A DNA stretch of 64,000 bases. It comes from Candidatus Microthrix subdominans. Lineage in GTDB: Bacteria; Actinomycetota; Acidimicrobiia; Acidimicrobiales; Microtrichaceae. Positions within the stretch are counted from its first letter, which is position 1. Each line of letters begins with the position of its first letter. The notes beneath the pieces were generated by a model, which saw only the letters and a program-made list of their open reading frames with translations, was not told the DNA's origin and did no database searches. The stretch lies in assembly GCA_016719385.1 (NCBI GenBank), contig JADJZA010000001.1, forward strand, positions 558,001 through 622,000. Direction: 5' to 3'. The translations under genes and the position numbers were made by a program. Positions 1-9,022 of this stretch are shown one piece after another.

Positions 1-1150
1 GATCACGACCAAGACGCCGTGGCCGGCGCTGCCCAGCGCCCTGTACAACAACGGGCGGTTGGGCATGATGGGTCAGGCCCAACTGGACAACGCCGAGAAC
101 TGCAACAAGGACCTGGTCGGCACGGGGCCGTTCAAGTTGAAGGATTGGAAGGTCAACGACAAGTTCGTGGCCGAGAAGAACCCCGACTACTGGGAGACCG
201 ATGCCGACGGCAATGCGCTGCCGTACCTGGACGAGATCGAGTACCGGCCGGTGTCCGACAGCGGCAGCCGCATCGAGGGCCTCCAGACCGGTCAGTTCGA
301 CATCATCCACACCTCGGGCGGCGAGGCCGCCCAGCAGTTGACCCCGGTTGCCGACAGCGGTCAGATCAACATGATCTCCAACTCGGACTTCGCCGAGGTG
401 GGCTACGCGATGACCAACGAGGCGAAGGCCCCGTTCGACAACCTCGATGCCCGCTTGGCCGTCGCCTACGGCATGGATCGCGACGAGCTGATCGCGCTGC
501 GCACCGGCGGACTGCAGGAGGTCGCCTCGGGTCCGTTCGCGCCGGGCACCATGGGTTACCTCGAGGACACCGGGTTCCCGGATCACGATCTCGAGAAGGC
601 CAAGGAGCACGCGGCGGCCTACAAGAAGGCGACCGGTGAGGACCTGGCGTTCACGCTCACCTATGTCGCCTTCCCGGGAACCAAGACCGACGCCGAATTG
701 ATCCAGAGCCAGCTGGCCGACGCCGGCATCGACGTGAAGCTGAGCTCGACCGACCAGGCCGCGCAGATCGACCGTGCGATCAGCGGAGCGTTTCAGCTGA
801 TGCTGTTCCGCAACCACCCGGGCGGCGATCCAGACACCCAGTACGTGTGGTGGCACAGCGGCTCGCCGGTAAACTTCGGGAAGATCAACGATCCCGAGAT
901 CGACAAGGCCCTCGAAGAGGGGCGCTCCGAGGCCGATCCGGCCAAGCGTGCCGAGATCTACGAGAACATGAACAGGCGCTTTGCCGAACAGGTCCACAAC
1001 ATCTGGTGGAACTGGAGCCTGTGGACGGTCGCCTCGGTGCCGACGGTTCACGGCATCCTCGGGCCCGACCTGACCGACATGGAGCCGTTCCCCGGCCTGG
1101 CGACCGGCAACCCGGTCTCCGGCATCTGGGTGGAGGGCGGCGGCTCCTGA
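1..1150 (+). CDS. ABC transporter substrate-binding protein, family 5 (C-terminal part)
   Basis: The reading frame is open from base 2 to the TGA at 1148-1150, so the N-terminus and signal peptide lie outside the window. The visible 382 residues match the C-terminal lobe of DppA/OppA-type extracellular solute-binding proteins (SBP_bac_5). Signs are the NPDYW block after a GTGPF motif, the YGMDRDEL helix, a long GDPDTQYVWWHSGSP stretch, and a helix of the KRAEIYENMNRRF type near the end. Such proteins deliver peptides, nickel or other small solutes to a membrane permease. The permease and ATPase genes are not in view and are presumably upstream, so the substrate cannot be named. The next gene overlaps its stop codon. 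Confidence 0.85.
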   Translation, partial: ITTKTPWPALPSALYNNGRLGMMGQAQLDNAENCNKDLVGTGPFKLKDWKVNDKFVAEKNPDYWETDADGNALPYLDEIEYRPVSDSGSRIEGLQTGQFDIIHTSGGEAAQQLTPVADSGQINMISNSDFAEVGYAMTNEAKAPFDNLDARLAVAYGMDRDELIALRTGGLQEVASGPFAPGTMGYLEDTGFPDHDLEKAKEHAAAYKKATGEDLAFTLTYVAFPGTKTDAELIQSQLADAGIDVKLSSTDQAAQIDRAISGAFQLMLFRNHPGGDPDTQYVWWHSGSPVNFGKINDPEIDKALEEGRSEADPAKRAEIYENMNRRFAEQVHNIWWNWSLWTVASVPTVHGILGPDLTDMEPFPGLATGNPVSGIWVEGGGS

Positions 1151-1641
1151 CACACACGATCATTCACCCGGGTGGCGACAACGACGTGCCCTGGATTGCG
1201 GTGCGCAGCCAACGCAACCCCGACGGCACCGAGTCGCACGTGTGGGAGCGGTGGGTGGCGTTCTCGGTGGACCCGCTGTACCTGGCGCTGTTTGCCAAGT
1301 GGGATCCGGGCATGATCGTGCGCCGCCATGGGCACCACAGCCCGCACACGATCACGGTGCTGGCGGGCGAGTTCACCTGTGGCGACGAGCTGTGCGGCGT
1401 GGGCACCCACCTCGAGCTTCCCTACGGCGCCGCTTTTGGTCCCTTCGTCGCCGGGCCGAACGGGGTCGAGCTGTACGAGGTGATGATGGGCGATCCCCGC
1501 TCGTGGAGCGACGAGCCCGAGGCGATGGAACGGATCCTCGCGGAACGGGGCGTCGAGCAGCTGCCGGACCCGCCCATCGAGCTGCCTGCCGGTCTCGAAG
1601 ATCTGCGGGCGGTCTTCTCAAAGGGCCGAGCCGACCTCTGA
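1147..1641 (+). CDS. Cupin-domain protein
   Basis: This small single-domain protein (about 164 residues) contains a cupin core. An HGHHSPHT segment resembles the HxH metal ligands of cupin motif 1, followed by a GEF turn, and a second strand pair (LPYGAAFGPFVAG) fits motif 2. Function is unknown; small cupins of this kind are often dioxygenases, isomerases or sensors. The start is uncertain. The conserved-looking N-terminus (HTIIHPGGD) begins right at the stop codon of the solute-binding gene, where only a CTG at 1147 is available, giving a CTGA overlap. The next usable start, GTG at 1186, would remove 13 residues. Overlap with the transport gene suggests co-translation. Confidence 0.6.
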   Translation: MTHTIIHPGGDNDVPWIAVRSQRNPDGTESHVWERWVAFSVDPLYLALFAKWDPGMIVRRHGHHSPHTITVLAGEFTCGDELCGVGTHLELPYGAAFGPFVAGPNGVELYEVMMGDPRSWSDEPEAMERILAERGVEQLPDPPIELPAGLEDLRAVFSKGRADL

Positions 1642-1661
1642 GTCTCCCAGGCTGACGGCTG

Positions 1662-1988
1662 TTATCCGCAGTTGGTGGCGACCTCGAGGGCATCGCAGAT
1701 CTGGCGCATTCGGGATCCGCTGAGGGTGCCAAGACGCTCGACCAGCACTGCCACGGTCACCGATTCGACCGAGTCGAGGTTGACCGCGCTTCGACGTCCG
1801 AGCGGATCATCTCCCGGCTCGAGGACGACTTCACTCGGTAAACCTCGGATGGTCGTCGTGCATGGTGCGATCAGCGCACGTCTCAATCTTGGGATGGCGG
1901 CATCGCGCGACAACACCACGACGGGTCGGCGCCCGATCCCGGGCGGTTCGCACCACCACAGTTCACCTCGCTTGGGGAGGTCGGTCAC
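1662..1988 (-). CDS. MazF/PemK-family endoribonuclease toxin, apparently orphan
   Basis: The 108-residue product has the PemK/MazF fold signature: KRGELWWCEPP, then RPVVVLSRD, a central APCTTTIRGLPSEV strand pair, SAVNLDSVESV and a C-terminal LGTLSGSRMRQI helix. Family members cut mRNA at short sequence motifs and are normally held in check by an antitoxin encoded just upstream. None is visible here: the upstream neighbour on this strand is the large secreted protein ending at 2039, and only 50 bp separate them. GTG at 1988 is chosen because homology starts there; the frame stays open upstream to 2087 but that part looks non-coding. A G10 run (C10 on this strand) lies at 2020-2029, in the leader or promoter region. 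Confidence 0.8.
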   Translation of the reverse strand: MTDLPKRGELWWCEPPGIGRRPVVVLSRDAAIPRLRRALIAPCTTTIRGLPSEVVLEPGDDPLGRRSAVNLDSVESVTVAVLVERLGTLSGSRMRQICDALEVATNCG

Positions 1989-2019
1989 GTCGCTGCCGCC
2001 GCATCGCGGAAGGAGGCGA

Positions 2020-2029
2020 GGGGGGGGGG
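2020..2029. repeat. G10 homopolymer upstream of mazF-like gene
   Basis: Ten consecutive G residues lie between the stop of the secreted protein gene (2039) and the mazF-like GTG (1988). Tracts this long are prone to slipped-strand changes, so the length could vary between cells or be misread in sequencing. Confidence 0.8.
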
Positions 2030-2038
2030 CGGTTTGGC

Positions 2039-5011
2039 TCAGCTGAGGCCGACGATGCGCATCGACATGCCCATGTCGCCCGACCACTTATTGGCGTTGT
2101 GCACCTCGACGGCGATCGTGTTGACGCCGGGCTGCAGGGCGCTGGCGGGGACCGTGTAGACGACCGGCGTCCGCTCGGCAGCGCCCTCGACGACGTTGAC
2201 CGCTCCGGTGGTGGGAGCAAGCGGCCCGTCCGGCAGGTTGTCCCGGAAGGCCTCAACGCCGTTGATCGACACCGCCGCACCATCGTCGCGAACCAGCTCA
2301 ACGCGGAGCTCGCTGTACTTGGACGGGTTGGGGACGTTCACCTTGGCCCGGAAGTAGCCGGCCGTCGGGTAGTTCGGACCGCCTGCGGTGTAGATGACCG
2401 AGGCCACGTCGGACCGGCCGAAGCCCAGCTTGGCGGGGCCCTCGGCCCAGCCGGCGTCGGCAAATGCGGGCGCCTGCCAATTTTCCGGGGCGAGTGCCGG
2501 GTCGACGGTGAATCGCCAAGCGGCGCCGGTGGGCATCAACTCGGTCTCCACGATCGGGGCGGCGACGCTGAAGTTGGTCGGCTTGGTCGACGGCCCGATG
2601 TTGCCGGTCCCGTCGATGGCAGCCACGGCGTACTGGTGGTTGCCGACGGGGACGTTGGTGTCGACGTAGCTGGTGCCCCAGCTGAAGCCCACCGCGTTGC
2701 CGTCCCGGAGGACCAGGTAGCGCACGTCGTTCGACGGGTCGCTGGCCTGACCCCAGGTGACGCCGACCGTCCCGTCGGGGCGCAGCGAGGCGGCGTGTTG
2801 GGCCGGTGCGGTGGGAACACTGCGGTCGACCGCCGAGCAGTACTTGGTGAACCCGCCGGCGAAGTCCTTCGCGGCGTTGCCCGAGTAGGCGTCACGCTTG
2901 GTGTCGCCGCCCTGCCAGACGCACTCGTTGTGGTCCTTGGTGATCACCCATGGGCCGTCACCGGTCGCCGAAGCGATCGACGGGAGCCACCAGTCGAGAT
3001 ACGCCCCGGTGGCGGCATCGTAGAGGCCCACCTGCTGGATTCGGTCCGAGCGGGTGGCACCCCAGGTCATGTCGGCGATGTTGCCGTACCAGCGGGTGCG
3101 ACCCGACAGGTTCACCCCGGTGTCGCCACCGCAGTGGCAGGCGCCGAAGAGGTAGCCAAAGGCGGCCTCCGCCGCCTGGAAGTCGCCACCGGGAATGGAG
3201 ACGTGGGCCTCGGTTCTGGCAGCCGTGTTGCGGTTGTAGGCCGAGAGGGTGTGCTCGCGCCCGCCGACGAACACCTGGTCGCCGAACTCCTTCACCGTCT
3301 GGGAGTAGGTCCCACCAGCGGTTTGGGCGGAACGCAACCAGCGGAAGTTGGTCAGCGGGGCGCCATCGGAGATACGGGTGGCGTAGGGCTCACCGGCGAT
3401 CCCGTTGATCGTGGTGAACCAGCCTGCGAGGTACACCCGGTCGCCTCGCTCGGAGGCATCGATGTCCATGACCAGACCGTTGACCACTGGGCGCCAGGTA
3501 CCAAGTTGCCCGGTCATCGCGTTGACCTCAGCGGCGTTCGACACCCCGGTGGTCGGTCTGCCGTTTGGCGTCACCTGGTTGAAGGCTCCGCCGATGAACA
3601 GACGGTCACCGAGCAGGCTGATGCCGCGCACCATGCCGCGGCCCCCGCTCCTGTTGACACGCACCCGGAAGCTGGGGTCGACCGTGCAGGTGTTGGGGTT
3701 GAGCTTGGCCAACCCGGCTGCCGCGGTGTCGCCGTTGACCTTGGTGAAGTCTCCGGCGATGATCAACTGGCCGTCACGTGAGACCTCCATGTCCCACACC
3801 CGACCATCGAGGATGGGCTTGCATGAGCTGATCCAGGCGCCGGTGTTGACGTCGAATGCGGTCAGGAACTTGTGGTTGACCGAGCCGCCCGCATTGTTGA
3901 CCACCTTGGTGAACGAGCCGCCGACGAACATGCGCCCGCCGGCCTCCTGCATCGCCATGACGTACGCCAGGGCCGGATCGGCGGCCGAGATGCGTCCGGT
4001 CCAGTCGGGCGGTCCGCCCACCCCCCACGCCAACTCCTGTGCAACGTCGCTTGGGACCCACGGCACCTGCCGCGGGGCCGAGCCTCCGCTCGGCAACGGA
4101 GCGGCGACCGAGTCCATGATGCGGGGGCGCACCCACACCTGGGTCAACGGGATCGGGTTCGTGCCGTCAGGCGCATACCAGTTGCCGCTGGTCGACGATT
4201 TGATCGCGCCCATCGCAAACCCGGCGCGGTTGCCTCGAGCGGTGACCTTCCAGTTGCGATGGGTGAACACACGGTTGAGCCCATCCACCCCGGTGCCGGC
4301 GTTGAACATTTTGGTGACGGCGTCGTTGCCCTTGGTGTCACGGGTCGTACCCGCCCTGGAATACACGGTGCCGTTGACCGTCATCTTGGCCAGTGGCTTG
4401 CCGGCGGAGAAGTGCCACGACCACGGTTCGGCATTGGCAAGATTCCAGCGGACCTCTTGCCACGACGTCCCGGCCGCGTTGGCGGACCGACGGAGGCGAA
4501 TGCCGTCGGGCAACTGGGACGCAGCGCCGCCGTCGAGCAGCCCGTTGATCTTGTCGGCCGAGAGGTGCACCGGGGCCTGGGACGCCTGACCGTTGGGGTC
4601 GGTCTGCAGCCGGGCGACGTTGCCCTGTGCCGCAGGCGACCAGGTCCACCCCTCCCGGCCCACGCCGATCAACGCCCAACCGCCACCGTCGGTGGTCATG
4701 TCACAAGTGAACTTCTCGGGAGCGACCAACGTTTTGGTGCGCAGCCAGTACACGCCGGTGGCGGACTGCGAGAAGCGCTGCTTGATACCCCAGCACGAGG
4801 CACCCGCCGTCTCCGCCGTGGTGCCATCACCGGGACGAGCGGCCGGGGGACCGGCCGCCTGAGCGGCCGTAGGAACGACCACCGGGCCGAGCACGGCCGC
4901 CACCATCACGGTGACGATGCCCGCCCGCTTGGGTGACATCGCCCCAAGGCGCGTGCCGAGATGCCGAAACCTACCCAGGGGTCCGCTAGATGAGCGCCCG
5001 CCAATATTCAT
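2039..5011 (-). CDS. Large secreted protein: fibrinogen-like, propeller, FN3 and galactose-binding-like domains
   Basis: This 990-residue exported protein starts with a signal peptide whose hydrophobic core precedes an AQA cleavage site near residue 50. Residues about 70-300 form a bacterial fibrinogen-C-like domain (GVYWLRT, then FTCDMTTDGGGWALIG). Residues 330-710 repeat MFVGGSFTKV and LIIAGDFTKV type blades, as in delta-60-repeat beta-propellers. An FN3-like domain follows (about 735-825). The last 160 residues resemble a galactose-binding-like jelly roll seen at the C-terminus of secreted bacterial proteins. A carbohydrate-binding or adhesion role is inferred. The ATG at 5011 has a good ribosome-binding site (AGGCGGA) and the same N-terminal extension as the downstream paralogue, which supports this start over the internal ATG. 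Confidence 0.8.
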   Translation of the reverse strand: MNIGGRSSSGPLGRFRHLGTRLGAMSPKRAGIVTVMVAAVLGPVVVPTAAQAAGPPAARPGDGTTAETAGASCWGIKQRFSQSATGVYWLRTKTLVAPEKFTCDMTTDGGGWALIGVGREGWTWSPAAQGNVARLQTDPNGQASQAPVHLSADKINGLLDGGAASQLPDGIRLRRSANAAGTSWQEVRWNLANAEPWSWHFSAGKPLAKMTVNGTVYSRAGTTRDTKGNDAVTKMFNAGTGVDGLNRVFTHRNWKVTARGNRAGFAMGAIKSSTSGNWYAPDGTNPIPLTQVWVRPRIMDSVAAPLPSGGSAPRQVPWVPSDVAQELAWGVGGPPDWTGRISAADPALAYVMAMQEAGGRMFVGGSFTKVVNNAGGSVNHKFLTAFDVNTGAWISSCKPILDGRVWDMEVSRDGQLIIAGDFTKVNGDTAAAGLAKLNPNTCTVDPSFRVRVNRSGGRGMVRGISLLGDRLFIGGAFNQVTPNGRPTTGVSNAAEVNAMTGQLGTWRPVVNGLVMDIDASERGDRVYLAGWFTTINGIAGEPYATRISDGAPLTNFRWLRSAQTAGGTYSQTVKEFGDQVFVGGREHTLSAYNRNTAARTEAHVSIPGGDFQAAEAAFGYLFGACHCGGDTGVNLSGRTRWYGNIADMTWGATRSDRIQQVGLYDAATGAYLDWWLPSIASATGDGPWVITKDHNECVWQGGDTKRDAYSGNAAKDFAGGFTKYCSAVDRSVPTAPAQHAASLRPDGTVGVTWGQASDPSNDVRYLVLRDGNAVGFSWGTSYVDTNVPVGNHQYAVAAIDGTGNIGPSTKPTNFSVAAPIVETELMPTGAAWRFTVDPALAPENWQAPAFADAGWAEGPAKLGFGRSDVASVIYTAGGPNYPTAGYFRAKVNVPNPSKYSELRVELVRDDGAAVSINGVEAFRDNLPDGPLAPTTGAVNVVEGAAERTPVVYTVPASALQPGVNTIAVEVHNANKWSGDMGMSMRIVGLS

Positions 5012-5318
5012 GAAATTCCGCCTGAATCGAGACCTCGTGCCGAACCGAGTCGACTGCCGAGAGCGTGAGAAACACCCTGTTCAGCAGGTGCTTTGAAGAT
5101 CATCTCACGCGGGGCGGTCGCGATGGTAGCGGCATTTACTCATGTGGCTCATCCGACGCCGATATGGGGCCGACGGCGTCCCATAATTCGGTGGTGAAAT
5201 TCAACCGCCAAGCGGTCGGGAGACGGTTCTTGCCCGTCACAATCGGTGAGTCTCACGGACGGTGACATTCGTCGCACGCGGGTGCAGACGTGCTTGGATG
5301 CGAAGTCGACGCACCTTG
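5012..5318. other. Intergenic upstream region of the first fibrinogen-like gene
   Basis: No convincing gene was found here. Short frames at 5065-5265 lack homology and codon bias. The part next to 5011 contains the ribosome-binding site shared with the paralogue (the stretch reading GGCGGAATTTC on the minus strand) and presumably the promoter. The remaining part is locally less GC-rich. Confidence 0.5.
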
Positions 5319-5384
5319 CTCCCCGGGTTGGAGGGCGCTGCCGGGGATTGTGTAGGTGACCGGTGTCCCTTCGGCGACCGGTAT
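5319..5384 (-). pseudogene. Decayed remnant of the galactose-binding-like C-terminal domain
   Basis: Just beyond the stop codon of the second fibrinogen-like gene, the minus strand still encodes TPVTYTIPGSALQPG. This matches TPVVYTVPASALQPG near the end of the first copy. About 130 codons that should precede it are missing, so the second copy appears to have lost its C-terminal domain by an internal deletion that left this fragment. Confidence 0.7.
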
Positions 5385-5387
5385 CAT

Positions 5388-7880
5388 CTACGTGGTGACG
5401 TTGAAGTTGGTTGGTTCGGTTGACGGCCCGATGTTGCCGGTTTCGTCGATGGCGGCCACGGCGTACTGGTGGTTGCCGACGGGGACGTTGGTGTCGACGT
5501 AGCTGGTGCCCCAGCTGAAGCCGACAGCGTTGCCGTCTCGGAGGACCAGGTAGCGCAGGTCGTTTGATGGGTCGCTGGCCTGACCCCAGGTGACACCGAC
5601 CGTCCCGTCGGGGCGCAGCGAGGCGGCGTGTTGGGCCGGTGCGGTGGGCACGCTGCGGTCGACCGCCGAGCAGTACTTGGTGAACCCGCCGGCGAAGTCC
5701 TTCGCGGCGTTGCCCGAGTAGGCGTCACGCTTGGTGTCGCCGCCCTGCCAGACGCACTCGTTGTGGTCCTTGGTGATCACCCATGGGCCGTCACCGGTCG
5801 CCGAGGCGATCGACGGGAGCCACCAGTCGAGGTAGGCGCCGGTGGCGGCATCGTAGAGGCCTACCTGTTGGATGCGGTCCGAGCGGGTGGCGCCCCAGGT
5901 CATGTCGGCGATGTTGCCGTACCAGCGGGTGCGACCCGACAGGTTTACCCCGGTGTCGCCACCGCAATGGCAGGCGCCGAAGAGGTAGCCGAAGGCGGCC
6001 TCCGCCGCCTGGAAGTCACCACCGGGAACAGAGATGTGGGATGAGGTTTGAGCGGCAGAGTCGCGGTTGTACGACGCAATCACGTGCTGGCGTCCGCCGA
6101 CATACACCTGGTCACCGACCTCCTTGACCGTCTGAGACCAGGGCCCACCTATGCCTGGAGCGGTAAGGAGCCAGTGGAAGTTGGTGAGCGGGGCGCCGTC
6201 GGAGATGCGGGTGGCGTAGGGCTCACCGGCGATCCCGTTGATCGTGGTGAACCAGCCTGCGAGGTACACCCGGTCGCCTCGCTCGGAGGCATCGATGTCC
6301 ATGACCAGCCCGTTGACCACCGGACGCCAGGTACCAAGTTGTCCGGTCATGGCGTTGACCTCAGCGGCGTTCGACACCCCGGTGAGCGGTGCACCGTGTG
6401 GCGTCACCTGGTTGAACGCACCGCCGATGAACAGACGGTCACCGAGCAGGCTGATGCCGCGCACCATGCCACGCCCGCCGCTCCTGGTGACGCGCACCTG
6501 GAAGCTGGGATCAAGAGCGCAGGTGTTGGGGTTGAGCTTGGCCAACCCGGCTACCGCCGTGTCGCCGTTCACGTTGGTGAAGTCGCCGGCGATGATCAGC
6601 TGGCCATCGCTGGAGACCTCCATGTCCCACACCCGGCCATCGAGGATGGGCGTGCACGAACTGATCCACTCACCGGTGTTGACATCGAACGCGGTCAGGA
6701 ACTTGTGGTCGACCGAGCCACCCGCGTTGTTGACCACCTTGGTGAACGAGCCGCCGACGAACATGCGCCCGCCGGCCTCCTGCATCGCCATCACGTACGC
6801 CAGGGCCGGATCGGCGCCAGAGATGCTGTCGGTCCAGTCGGGAGGTCCGTCCACGCCCCACGCCAAGTCCTGGGAAAAATCGCTCGGGACCCACGGCACC
6901 TGCCGCGGGGTTGAGCCCTCGCTGGGCAACGCAGCGGCGACCGAGTCCATGATGCGGGGCCGCACCCACACCTGGGTCAACGGGATCGGGTTCGTGCCGT
7001 CAGGCGCATACCAGTTGCCGCTGGTCGACGCTCCGACTGCGCCCATCGCAAACCCGGCGCGGTTGCCTCGAGCCGTGACCTTCCAGTTGCGATGGGTAAA
7101 CACACGATTGAGCCCATCGACCCCGGTGCCTGCGTTGGGCAAGTTGGTGACAGCGTCATTGCCCTTGGTGTCACGCGTCGTGCCCGCACTCGTATACCCG
7201 GTGCCGTTGACCGTCATCTTGGCCAGTGGCTTGCCGGCGGAGAAGTGCCACGACCACGGTTCGGCAGTGGCAAGATTCCAGCGGACCTCCTGCCACGACG
7301 TGCCGGCAGCGTTGGCGGACCGGCGGAGGCGAATACCGTCGGGCAACTGGGACGCAGCACCGCCATCGAGCAGCCCGTTGACCTTGTCAGCCGAGAGGTG
7401 CACCGGGGCCTGGGACGCCTGACCGTTTGGGTCGGTCAACAACCGGGCGACGTTGCCCTGTGCCGCGGGCGACCAGTTCCACCCCTCCCGGCCCACGCCG
7501 ATCAAGGCCCAGCCGCCACCATCGGTGGTCATGTCACAGGTGAACTTCTCGGGAGCGACCAGCGTGCTGGTGCGCAACCAATACACACCGGTGGCCGACT
7601 GCGAGAACTTCTGCTTGACCCCCCAGCACGACGCACCCGCCGTCTCCGCCGTCGTGCCATCACCAGGTTGAGCAGGCTGCGGGTCGACGGGCGGGTCAGT
7701 GGGCTCGGTCACCGGGGGAGGGACCGTCTCATCTGGAACGCAGGCCGCACTTGGGCCGAGCACTGCGGCCACCAGGAAGGCGGTGATGCCGGCCCGCTTG
7801 AGTGACGTCGCCCGAAGACGACTGCCCGAGGGTCGGCCCGATGAAGAAGGTCCGCTGGACATGAGCCCGCCAATAGTCAT
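5388..7880 (-). CDS. Secreted fibrinogen-like/propeller/FN3 protein, C-terminally shortened paralogue
   Basis: The 830-residue product is collinear with the protein encoded at 2039-5011 and nearly identical through the last propeller blades and the FN3 domain. It ends immediately after FN3 (PTNFNVTT), whereas the first copy continues for 160 residues. The N-terminus differs: the signal peptide ends in GPSAAC followed by a proline-rich linker, so this copy may be a lipoprotein, although the lipobox is imperfect. Start ATG 7880 has the same AGGCGGA ribosome-binding site and MxIGG start as its partner. Tandem duplication followed by divergence of anchor and tail is the simplest explanation. Ligand and function are unknown. 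Confidence 0.78.
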   Translation of the reverse strand: MTIGGLMSSGPSSSGRPSGSRLRATSLKRAGITAFLVAAVLGPSAACVPDETVPPPVTEPTDPPVDPQPAQPGDGTTAETAGASCWGVKQKFSQSATGVYWLRTSTLVAPEKFTCDMTTDGGGWALIGVGREGWNWSPAAQGNVARLLTDPNGQASQAPVHLSADKVNGLLDGGAASQLPDGIRLRRSANAAGTSWQEVRWNLATAEPWSWHFSAGKPLAKMTVNGTGYTSAGTTRDTKGNDAVTNLPNAGTGVDGLNRVFTHRNWKVTARGNRAGFAMGAVGASTSGNWYAPDGTNPIPLTQVWVRPRIMDSVAAALPSEGSTPRQVPWVPSDFSQDLAWGVDGPPDWTDSISGADPALAYVMAMQEAGGRMFVGGSFTKVVNNAGGSVDHKFLTAFDVNTGEWISSCTPILDGRVWDMEVSSDGQLIIAGDFTNVNGDTAVAGLAKLNPNTCALDPSFQVRVTRSGGRGMVRGISLLGDRLFIGGAFNQVTPHGAPLTGVSNAAEVNAMTGQLGTWRPVVNGLVMDIDASERGDRVYLAGWFTTINGIAGEPYATRISDGAPLTNFHWLLTAPGIGGPWSQTVKEVGDQVYVGGRQHVIASYNRDSAAQTSSHISVPGGDFQAAEAAFGYLFGACHCGGDTGVNLSGRTRWYGNIADMTWGATRSDRIQQVGLYDAATGAYLDWWLPSIASATGDGPWVITKDHNECVWQGGDTKRDAYSGNAAKDFAGGFTKYCSAVDRSVPTAPAQHAASLRPDGTVGVTWGQASDPSNDLRYLVLRDGNAVGFSWGTSYVDTNVPVGNHQYAVAAIDETGNIGPSTEPTNFNVTT

Positions 7881-8161
7881 GAAATTCCGCCTGAGTTGTG
7901 CCCCGCAGCGACGCCCACCGAGTGGTTGAGGTCGTGAGAAATCCCCGAGTCCATCGAGGGCTTCATCGCGCGGACGCTAGGCGTTCCGGCTCACCCTGGC
8001 AAAGGTGCCTCGCCCCGAGCGGGAGGGCGTACGCAGGTCCGCCAGGCAAAGAAATCGGTGGCCGGTTTGTGGTGCCCGGGGAAGTAGGGCAGCGGGTGGC
8101 GGAGTGAGATTCGACGTGGGCCCCAGCGAGATGGGCTGAGGATCGATTCGCCGAACGCATC

Positions 8162-8167
8162 TACGCT
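8162..8167 (+). promoter_or_regulatory. -10 element (TACGCT) for leaderless yhhQ-like gene
   Basis: TACGCT ends 6 nt before the ATG at 8174, so transcription would begin at the start codon. No ribosome-binding site is present. Confidence 0.5.
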
Positions 8168-8173
8168 GCCGCG

Positions 8174-8875
8174 ATGGGCACGATCAACCCACGGGTGGAC
8201 AGTGCCGTCGCCGTCGGTCGGACCGATGTCGACGCAACAACGATGTACAGCGAGCGTGCGGTGATGGTGCTGATGGTGGTCGGCGGCGCCTACGTGGCCA
8301 CCTCCCTGATGGCCAACGTCATGTCGGTGCGCATCTTGTCGCTCGGCGGCTGGGCGGTGGACGCCGGCACGCTCACCTACCCGCTGACCTTCACCCTGCG
8401 CGACGTCGTGCACAAGGCGGGCGGCACCGCGGTGGCCCGCACGACGGTGGTGGCCACCGCCGGGTTCAACGCGCTGCTGGCCCTGGGGCTGTGGGCGGCC
8501 GCCGTGCTGCCCGGCGATCCGGCGACCACCGGAGCGGCCCAGAGCGAGTTTGCCAACGTGCTCAACCCGGTGCTGCGCATCATCGCGGCGTCGATCATCG
8601 CCCAGTTGATCGCCGAGTTGGTCGACACCGAGGTGTACCGGGCCTGGGTGGCACGCTTCGGGGCACGCCACCAGTGGGGTCGGGTGATCAGCTCCAATGC
8701 GGTGTCGGTCCCGCTCGATTCGGTGATCTTTGCGGTGATTGCTTTTGCCGGCCGGATCCCCGGCGCCGTCGTGTGGTCGATCATATGGGCCAACATCGCC
8801 ATCAAGGGGGTGACCGCCCTGGCTTCGACCCCACTGATCTACACCGTGCGCGACCGGTGGGTCGGCCGGGAATGA
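8174..8875 (+). CDS. Queuosine-precursor transporter, YhhQ/VUT family
   Basis: This 233-residue integral membrane protein has about six hydrophobic segments and the family features: an ANVMSVRI motif after the first helix, a TYPLTFTLRDVVHKAGG segment, and the late ELVDTEVYRAW and SNAVSVPLDSVIF blocks. Members import preQ0/preQ1 or other queuosine precursors. The gene stands alone, with no queuosine biosynthesis gene in the window, which would fit salvage. ATG 8174 is favoured because a TACGCT -10 element lies 6 nt upstream, implying a leaderless mRNA. That would leave no leader for a preQ1 riboswitch. Confidence 0.8.
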   Translation: MGTINPRVDSAVAVGRTDVDATTMYSERAVMVLMVVGGAYVATSLMANVMSVRILSLGGWAVDAGTLTYPLTFTLRDVVHKAGGTAVARTTVVATAGFNALLALGLWAAAVLPGDPATTGAAQSEFANVLNPVLRIIAASIIAQLIAELVDTEVYRAWVARFGARHQWGRVISSNAVSVPLDSVIFAVIAFAGRIPGAVVWSIIWANIAIKGVTALASTPLIYTVRDRWVGRE

Positions 8876-8938
8876 ACCGTCTCGGTCAGGGAGCGGGTTT
8901 CGCCGTTGCGCCAACGCTGGTGCGACCGGCTGGGGAGG

Positions 8939-8974
8939 GGCGCCGTCGGCCGGTGCGGCGGCCGGACCGGCGCC
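8939..8974 (+). terminator. GC-rich hairpin after yhhQ-like gene
   Basis: GGCGCCG at 8939-8945 pairs with CGGCGCC at 8968-8974, with further GC pairing inside. There is no T tract, so this is a candidate actinobacterial-type terminator only. Confidence 0.35.
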
Positions 8975-9010
8975 TCGCAAGTGAACCGTCACGCGGGGAT
9001 GCCCAGCGTC

Positions 9011-9016
9011 TAGGTT
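9011..9016 (+). promoter_or_regulatory. -10 element (TAGGTT) for the ABC importer operon
   Basis: TAGGTT ends 6 nt before the GTG start at 9023, the spacing expected for a leaderless transcript covering the four transporter genes. Confidence 0.45.
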
Positions 9017-9022
9017 GGCGGC

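Noticed and set aside
1862..3781. A 639-codon plus-strand frame over the first fibrinogen-like gene
   Set aside because: The minus-strand product has a signal peptide, recognisable domains and a paralogue; this frame has none.
7881..8173. preQ1 riboswitch before the yhhQ-like gene
   Set aside because: No riboswitch fold was recognised, and the TACGCT element 6 nt before ATG implies there is no leader.
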